A stretch of DNA of 64,000 nt from Modestobacter sp. VKM Ac-2977 (GTDB lineage: Bacteria; Actinomycetota; Actinomycetes; Mycobacteriales; Geodermatophilaceae): assembly GCF_026968045.1 (NCBI RefSeq), contig NZ_JAPVBQ010000002.1, positions 360,933 through 424,932 on the forward strand, written 5' to 3'. Position numbers and translations under genes: made by a program. The notes below the pieces were generated by a model, which saw only the letters and a program-made list of their open reading frames with translations, was not told the origin of the DNA and ran no database searches. Below are positions 59,884-64,000 of this stretch, one piece after another (the first letter of the stretch is position 1; each line of letters starts with the position of its first letter).

Positions 59884-60647
59884 GCCAGCACCAGCCGCGG
59901 GACGGCGGCCACCAGCGCGTGCGCCTCGCGGCTGACCGGGTCGGTCAGCACGCGGGCCACCGGCCCGGACTCCACGACCCGGCCGGCGGCCAGCACCACG
60001 ACGTCGGAGCAGAGCGCGGTGACGACGCCCAGATCGTGCGAGACCACCAGCAGCGCGACGCCCTCGGCGTCGCTGACCGCCCGCAGCAGCTCCACCACCT
60101 GCAGCCGGACGGCGGCGTCCAGCGCGCTGACCGGCTCGTCGGCGATGAGCACCTCCGGGCGCGGCGCGAGCGCCCGGGCCAGCGCGATCCGCTGCCGCTG
60201 GCCGCCGGAGAACTCGTGCGGCAACCGGCCGGCGGCGTCGGGGTCCAGCCCGACGGCGCGCAGCAGCTCGGCGACGCGGGCCCGGTGGTCGCCCGGGACC
60301 TGCAGGCAGCGCAGCGGTTCGGCGACGGCCTGGCCGACGCGCATCCGCGGGTTGAGCGAGCGGCCCGGGTCCTGGGGCACCACCTGCACGGCGCGGCGGA
60401 ACCAGCGCAGCGCGCTCGGCCGGCCCGGCTGCACCGGCCGGCCGCGGTAGGTGACCTCCCCGGCGTCGGGCCGCTCCAGCCCCAGCAGCAGCCGGGTCAG
60501 CGTCGACTTGCCGGCGCCGGACTCCCCCACCACCGCCAGCCGCTGCCCCGCGGTCAGGCCGAGGTCCACCCGGTCGAGCGCCGGCCCGGCGCTGCCGCGG
60601 TACCGGCGGGTCAGCCCACGGGCGGCCAGCAGCAGCTCGGCGCTCAC
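59880..60647 (-). CDS. Opp/Dpp-type ABC transporter ATP-binding protein (F type)
   Basis: A 255-residue ATPase: Walker A GESGAGKST, Q-loop QVVPQDPGRSLNPRM, signature EFSGGQRQRIALARAL, Walker B VLIADEPVSALD and the H-loop VVSHD. PQDP-x-SLNPR and its partner gene mark the peptide/nickel importer class. It pairs with the D-type ATPase upstream (4-nt overlap) to power the fused permease. It lacks the C-terminal oligopeptide/iron-binding extension typical of many OppD/F proteins. Confidence 0.92.
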   Translation of the reverse strand: MSAELLLAARGLTRRYRGSAGPALDRVDLGLTAGQRLAVVGESGAGKSTLTRLLLGLERPDAGEVTYRGRPVQPGRPSALRWFRRAVQVVPQDPGRSLNPRMRVGQAVAEPLRCLQVPGDHRARVAELLRAVGLDPDAAGRLPHEFSGGQRQRIALARALAPRPEVLIADEPVSALDAAVRLQVVELLRAVSDAEGVALLVVSHDLGVVTALCSDVVVLAAGRVVESGPVARVLTDPVSREAHALVAAVPRLVLA

Positions 60648-61441
60648 CGGGCGCCCACCAGGGCCGGCGGGCTCAGCGCAGCGGTGGCCTCGACCAGCGC
60701 CCGCACCGCGTCGTGGGCGTGCCCGGCCAGCACCTCGCGCAGCGGCCCGTCGGCGAGCAGGTGGCCCTCCGCCAGGACCAGCACCCGGTCGCAGGTGGTG
60801 GCCGCGGCAGCCAGGTCGTGGGTGACCAGCAGCAGCCCGGCGCTGCGCTCACGGGCGGCCCGGCCGAGCACGGCGAGCACGCCGTGCTGCGCGGTCGCGT
60901 CCAGCGCCGAGGTCGGCTCGTCGGCGACCAGCAGCCGCGGACCGGCGGCCAGCGCCAGGGCGAGAGCGGCCCGCTGCCGCTGCCCGCCGGAGAGCTGGAC
61001 GGGGAAGCGCCGTCCGCTGCCGGCCGGAAGTCGCATCTCGGCCAGCAGCTCGGCCGCCCGCGCGGCAGCCGCGCTGCGCGGCACCCCGGCCCGGCGCAGC
61101 GGTGCGGCGACCTGCCGGCCCACCCGGACCTGCGGGTTGAGCGACGTGCCCGGGTCCTGCGGCACCAGGGCGGTGACCGGGCCGCGCAGCGGCCGGAGCT
61201 CCCGTTCCGCGGCGCCGACCACCTCGGTGCCGTCGACCCGGACGCTGCCGGTGACGACGGCGTCCCGCGGCAGCAGCCCGAGCAGCGCCAGCGTGGTGAG
61301 CGTCTTGCCCGAGCCGGAGGCGCCGACGAGGGCGACCCGCTCGCCGGCGGCGAGGTCGAAGGAGACCCCGGCCACGACGGGACGCCCGCCGAAGCCGACG
61401 GTGAGGTCCCGCACCCGCAGCAGAGGTGGATCGTCGTTCAC
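60644..61441 (-). CDS. Opp/Dpp-type ABC transporter ATP-binding protein (D type)
   Basis: A 265-residue ATPase: Walker A GASGSGKTL, ALVPQDPGTSLNPQV, signature QLSGGQRQRAALALAL, Walker B LLVADEPTSALD and LLVTHDLAAA. The GTG start overlaps the dioxygenase stop (GTGA) and its own stop overlaps the F-type gene, so all three are translated together. Confidence 0.92.
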   Translation of the reverse strand: MNDDPPLLRVRDLTVGFGGRPVVAGVSFDLAAGERVALVGASGSGKTLTTLALLGLLPRDAVVTGSVRVDGTEVVGAAERELRPLRGPVTALVPQDPGTSLNPQVRVGRQVAAPLRRAGVPRSAAAARAAELLAEMRLPAGSGRRFPVQLSGGQRQRAALALALAAGPRLLVADEPTSALDATAQHGVLAVLGRAARERSAGLLLVTHDLAAAATTCDRVLVLAEGHLLADGPLREVLAGHAHDAVRALVEATAALSPPALVGAR

Positions 61442-62250
61442 CAGGCGTCCGCGGTCATCACCGTCAGCACGTCGACGTCGCGCTGGCCGGTGAACGGGTC
61501 GCGGCCGTGCAGGCAGCGGTAGTTGTCGACGACCAGCACCTCGCCGGCCTCCAGCCGGAAGTGCGGCACGACGTCGACGGCCGTGGCCAGCACGTCGGCC
61601 CACAGGTCCAGCTGCGCGTCGTGCTCGGCGGCACGGGGCTCGCGCGGCACCGGGACGGCGGTCTCGCTGGCCCGGACCACCCGGCGGCCGGCCCGGGTGT
61701 GCTCGACCAGCCGGCGGACCAGCGGGGTGCGCGGCACCTCGTGCGGCGCGGTGGCCCATCCGCCGAAGTAGTCGACGTCGGTGCCGGTCAGGAAGGCGTG
61801 CAGCTCCGGGCACCCGGTGGCCAGCGCGTCGACGAGTGCGTACCCGTCGACCAGGAAGGAGTCCCCGCCCTCGGGTGCGGGCCGGACGCAGCGCTGCAGC
61901 AGCCCGTCCTCGTCCGGGTCGCGGAGGTTGACGGTCCGGCCGTGCACGTCGACGACCACGTGGGCCCCGTCGCTGTGCAGCCCGAGCAGCTCGCCGGACT
62001 GCTGGCGCAGCGGGCGGACGGCGAACAGCTGACGCAACCGGTCGCCGTAGAGCTGGGCCGCCACGACCGGCAGCGCCTCGGGGCCGGGGGTCGGCTCGGC
62101 GACGACGACCGCTCCGTCCCGGGCCAGCAGCTCCCGGGCCTCCTCGGGGGTGCTCGCCGACTGCGGGAGCACCCCGGTGCTGCGGAGCAGGTCGGACAGC
62201 TCGGGGCGGACGGCGCCCACCCGGCGGCCGGAGGGCGTGCGTGCGGCCAA
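61438..62250 (-). CDS. TauD/TfdA-family Fe(II)/2-oxoglutarate dioxygenase, first gene of the metal-transport operon
   Basis: A 270-residue oxygenase with the facial triad His92-x-Asp94 (GLHSDGAHV) and His248 (NYRCLHGRD), and Arg257 (FTGQRDV) for the 2-oxoglutarate carboxylate. The clavaminate synthase-like group hydroxylates amino acids and small natural products, so modification or breakdown of a metal chelator is plausible. I chose the TTG at 62250 because GGAGG stands 6 nt upstream; longer in-frame starts have none. Operon order is dioxygenase, D, F, MFS, binding protein, fused permease. Confidence 0.82.
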   Translation of the reverse strand: MAARTPSGRRVGAVRPELSDLLRSTGVLPQSASTPEEARELLARDGAVVVAEPTPGPEALPVVAAQLYGDRLRQLFAVRPLRQQSGELLGLHSDGAHVVVDVHGRTVNLRDPDEDGLLQRCVRPAPEGGDSFLVDGYALVDALATGCPELHAFLTGTDVDYFGGWATAPHEVPRTPLVRRLVEHTRAGRRVVRASETAVPVPREPRAAEHDAQLDLWADVLATAVDVVPHFRLEAGEVLVVDNYRCLHGRDPFTGQRDVDVLTVMTADAW

Positions 62251-62411
62251 GGGGTTCCTCCAGGGGGTGTGCGTCGTACCGGCGGCGGGGGGCGCCCGGC
62301 CGGGCTGCGAGTGGGTCCTCGCGCCGAGCACCGTATTGCAAGCCGTTCGCAGGAAGACGACCGGCCCGGGACGGGCAGCCGACGACCACCGGTCATCGCC
62401 AGGTAGGTTGG

Positions 62412-62426
62412 TGACAATGATTATCA
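62412..62426. promoter_or_regulatory. Zur-box-like 7-1-7 palindrome at the divergent ABC promoter
   Basis: TGACAATGATTATCA: arms TGACAAT and ATTATCA match as inverted repeats at 6 of 7 positions around a central G. It agrees with the actinobacterial Zur consensus (TGAAAATGATTTTCA-type) and is the only strongly AT-rich stretch in the region. It covers the ATG of the rightward ABC gene, as repressor sites do on leaderless transcripts, and lies in the shared 166-bp divergent region, so it could also control the leftward operon. Confidence 0.65.
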
Positions 62427-63235
62427 ATCCGGTGGAGCCGGAGCGTCAGGGGGCGGCCCTCGTCGTCGACGACCTCGCGGTCTCCCTCGGCGGCCTGGAG
62501 CTGGTGCGCGGCGTCCGGCTCGAGATCGCGACGACCGAGCGGGTCGCCCTGATCGGCGCGTCGGGATCGGGGAAGTCGCTCACCGCCGCAGCCATCCTCG
62601 GCACCCTCCCCGTCGGCGCCGAGGTCCGGGGCAGCGTGCGGGTGGCCGGCGCCGACGTCACCCGGCTGCCGCCTCCCCGTCGGCCCGGCACGGCGCGGGT
62701 GGCCGCGGTGGGCCAGGACCCCGCCGCCGCGCTCAACCCGCTGGTGCCGGTGGGCGCCCAGCTGGCCCTGCCGTTGCGCAACCACCGGGGACTGCACGGC
62801 GCCGCGCTGGCGAGCGAGCGCGCCCGGCTGCTGGCGGCCGTCGGTCTGGACGACGCCGACCGGGTGCGGCACAGCTACCCCGGCGAGCTGTCCGGTGGCC
62901 AGCGGCAGCGCGTCTGCATCGCCATGGCCCTCGCCTCCCGGGCGGGCCTGCTGGTGGCCGACGAGCCGACGACCGCCCTCGACCTGGTCACCCAGGCACA
63001 GGTCGTCGCCGTGCTGCGCGGGGCCAGCCGGGACGCCGCGTTGCTCTTCATCACCCACGACATCGCCGTGGCCGCCTCGCTGTGCGACCGCGCGGTGGTG
63101 CTGCACGAGGGCACCGTGGTGGAGGACGCCCCGATCACCCGGCTGCTGGCCGCTCCACAGCACGAGCAGAGCGCCGTGCTCGTGAACGCTGCCCGGGCCG
63201 GCGCGCTCCGGGCCCGGGTGGGTGCGGCCCCGTGA
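62417..63235 (+). CDS. Second Opp/Dpp-type ABC ATP-binding protein (D type)
   Basis: A 272-residue ATPase: Walker A GASGSGKSL, AAVGQDPAAALNPLV, signature ELSGGQRQRVCIAMAL, Walker B LLVADEPTTALD and LFITHDIAVA. It is a divergent, only moderately similar copy of the D-type ATPase in the leftward operon. The start is uncertain: ATG 62417 lies inside the Zur-like box, with in-frame GTGs at 62411 and 62432. Expression is probably zinc-repressed. Confidence 0.9.
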   Translation: MIINPVEPERQGAALVVDDLAVSLGGLELVRGVRLEIATTERVALIGASGSGKSLTAAAILGTLPVGAEVRGSVRVAGADVTRLPPPRRPGTARVAAVGQDPAAALNPLVPVGAQLALPLRNHRGLHGAALASERARLLAAVGLDDADRVRHSYPGELSGGQRQRVCIAMALASRAGLLVADEPTTALDLVTQAQVVAVLRGASRDAALLFITHDIAVAASLCDRAVVLHEGTVVEDAPITRLLAAPQHEQSAVLVNAARAGALRARVGAAP

Positions 63236-64000
63236 GCCACCCGGCCGAGAGCCCGGCGCTGACCGCCACGGGCATCGTGCGCGGTCACCGGCTGCCGCGG
63301 CGGCGGCCGTGGGGCCCGCGCGACGTCGTGCCGGCGCTGCAGGGGGTCGATCTCAAGGTCGCTCCCGGCGAGCGGGTCGGGCTGGTCGGCACCTCCGGCT
63401 CCGGCAAGTCGACGCTGCTGCGCTGCCTGCTCGGCCTGGAGAGCCCCGACCACGGCACGGTCACCTTCGCCGGTCGCCCCGTCCGCTCGGGGCCGACCGC
63501 GTCGCTGCGCTGGTACCGCCGGCTGGTGCAGTACGTGCCCCAGGACCCGGCCGGGTCGCTGGACCCGCGCTCGACCGTCCGCGAGCTGGTCACGGTGCCG
63601 CTGCGGCACCTGCAGGTGCCCGGCGACCACGCGGCCGCCGTCGCGACGGCGCTGACCCGGGTGGGACTGGACCCCGACCTGGCCGCGCGCCGGCCCGGGG
63701 AGCTCTCCGGCGGCCAGGCCCAGCGGGTCGCGCTGGCCCGGGCGCTGGCCCCGGGACCGGCGCTGCTGCTCGCCGACGAGCCGGTCAGCGGGCTGGACCT
63801 GCCGGTGCGCGACCAGGTGGTCGAGGTGCTGGCCGACCTCTCCGCCCGCCAGGGCCTCGGACTGCTCCTGGTCTCCCACGACCTCGCCGTCGTCGCCCGG
63901 CTCTGCGACCGCACGGTCGTGCTCGACGACGGGCTGGTCGTGGAGGAGGGGCCGACCTCCGCTCTCCTCGCCCGCCCCGGACACCCGCGCACCCGGGACC
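63232..64000 (+). CDS. Second Opp/Dpp-type ABC ATP-binding protein (F type), truncated by the window end
   Basis: GTG start overlapping the previous stop; 256 residues are visible before the edge. Walker A GTSGSGKST, QYVPQDPAGSLDPRS, signature ELSGGQAQRVALARAL, Walker B LLLADEPVSGLD and LLVSHDLAVV are complete, so only a short C-terminal tail is missing. It pairs with the D-type ATPase just before it; matching permease and binding-protein genes are expected beyond the edge. Confidence 0.9.
   Translation, partial: MSHPAESPALTATGIVRGHRLPRRRPWGPRDVVPALQGVDLKVAPGERVGLVGTSGSGKSTLLRCLLGLESPDHGTVTFAGRPVRSGPTASLRWYRRLVQYVPQDPAGSLDPRSTVRELVTVPLRHLQVPGDHAAAVATALTRVGLDPDLAARRPGELSGGQAQRVALARALAPGPALLLADEPVSGLDLPVRDQVVEVLADLSARQGLGLLLVSHDLAVVARLCDRTVVLDDGLVVEEGPTSALLARPGHPRTRD

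Noticed and set aside
61442-62389. N-terminal extension of the D-type ATPase
   Set aside because: This part reads the dioxygenase gene in another frame; the GTGA overlap start gives a normal-length ATPase.
62412-62426. Iron (IdeR/DtxR) box for a siderophore system
   Set aside because: The TTAGGTTAGGCTAACC-type pattern is absent; the 7-1-7 TGA...TCA symmetry suits Zur. A Fur-type site cannot be fully excluded.
1-64000. tRNA, rRNA, insertion sequences, phage genes, CRISPR arrays
   Set aside because: None found on reading: no tRNA-like cloverleaf, transposase motif, integrase or spaced repeats.

Overview
This 64 kb window is very GC-rich, with short gaps, many GTG starts and frequent 4-nt ATGA/GTGA stop-start overlaps. 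It has the gene content of a high-GC actinobacterium: a DesA3-type desaturase pair, a Rv0500A-type DNA-binding protein, an SmtB-Zur regulator pair, an OleA/OleBC/OleD olefin cluster and assimilatory nirBD. A Geodermatophilaceae-like genome (Blastococcus, Geodermatophilus, Modestobacter) is my best guess, by inference only. I see no rRNA, tRNA, CRISPR array, insertion sequence or phage gene.

Layout. 0-6.2 kb: end of a TctA tricarboxylate transporter with a UspA protein, a desaturase-reductase pair facing a PucR regulator, and an SDR protein. 6.2-14.7 kb: an ArsR-type regulator divergent from an eight-gene complex I-like operon (nuoA, a degenerate NuoB-NuoD-like fusion, nuoH, J, K, L, M, N). 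The operon has no NADH, FMN or Fe-S subunit. 14.8-23.3 kb: a P450, then oleA, a fused oleBC and oleD, then a sigma-like/membrane/extracellular fusion protein. 23.4-30.5 kb: nirBD, an IclR regulator, hutH, a lower-GC stretch with small genes, and a second hutH-like 3' tail. 30.4-37.4 kb: an acyl-CoA ligase, a protein with four cold-shock domains, an omega-amidase/aminotransferase pair and two oxidoreductases. 37.4-48 kb: carbohydrate-related genes (SGNH hydrolase, GH3, DUF1349, Gfo/Idh, PfkB kinase, secreted GH10 xylanase) and an EAL-domain c-di-GMP protein. 48-52.3 kb: monooxygenase-like protein, pyridoxal kinase, UPF0303 protein, small proteins, a Cys-cluster/pentapeptide protein and an aldo-keto reductase.

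52.3-64 kb looks like a metal (probably zinc) homeostasis island. It holds zur, smtB-like arsR, a divergent P1B-4-type metal ATPase, and a six-gene operon (TauD-like dioxygenase, two Opp-type ATPases, MFS exporter, lipoprotein binding protein, fused BC permease). A second divergent ATPase pair runs off the right edge. A 15-bp Zur-like palindrome overlaps the start of the divergent pair. Transporter plus MFS exporter resembles opine-metallophore systems of the Cnt type.

Strongest candidates for something undescribed: (1) the redox-arm-less complex I-like module with a Met/Asp/His-rich pseudo-NuoBD subunit, a Met-rich NuoJ and a NuoN lacking its canonical Glu/Lys; (2) the Zur-box-linked metallophore-like transporter with a dioxygenase; (3) the four-cold-shock-domain protein with Arg/Gly-rich linkers.
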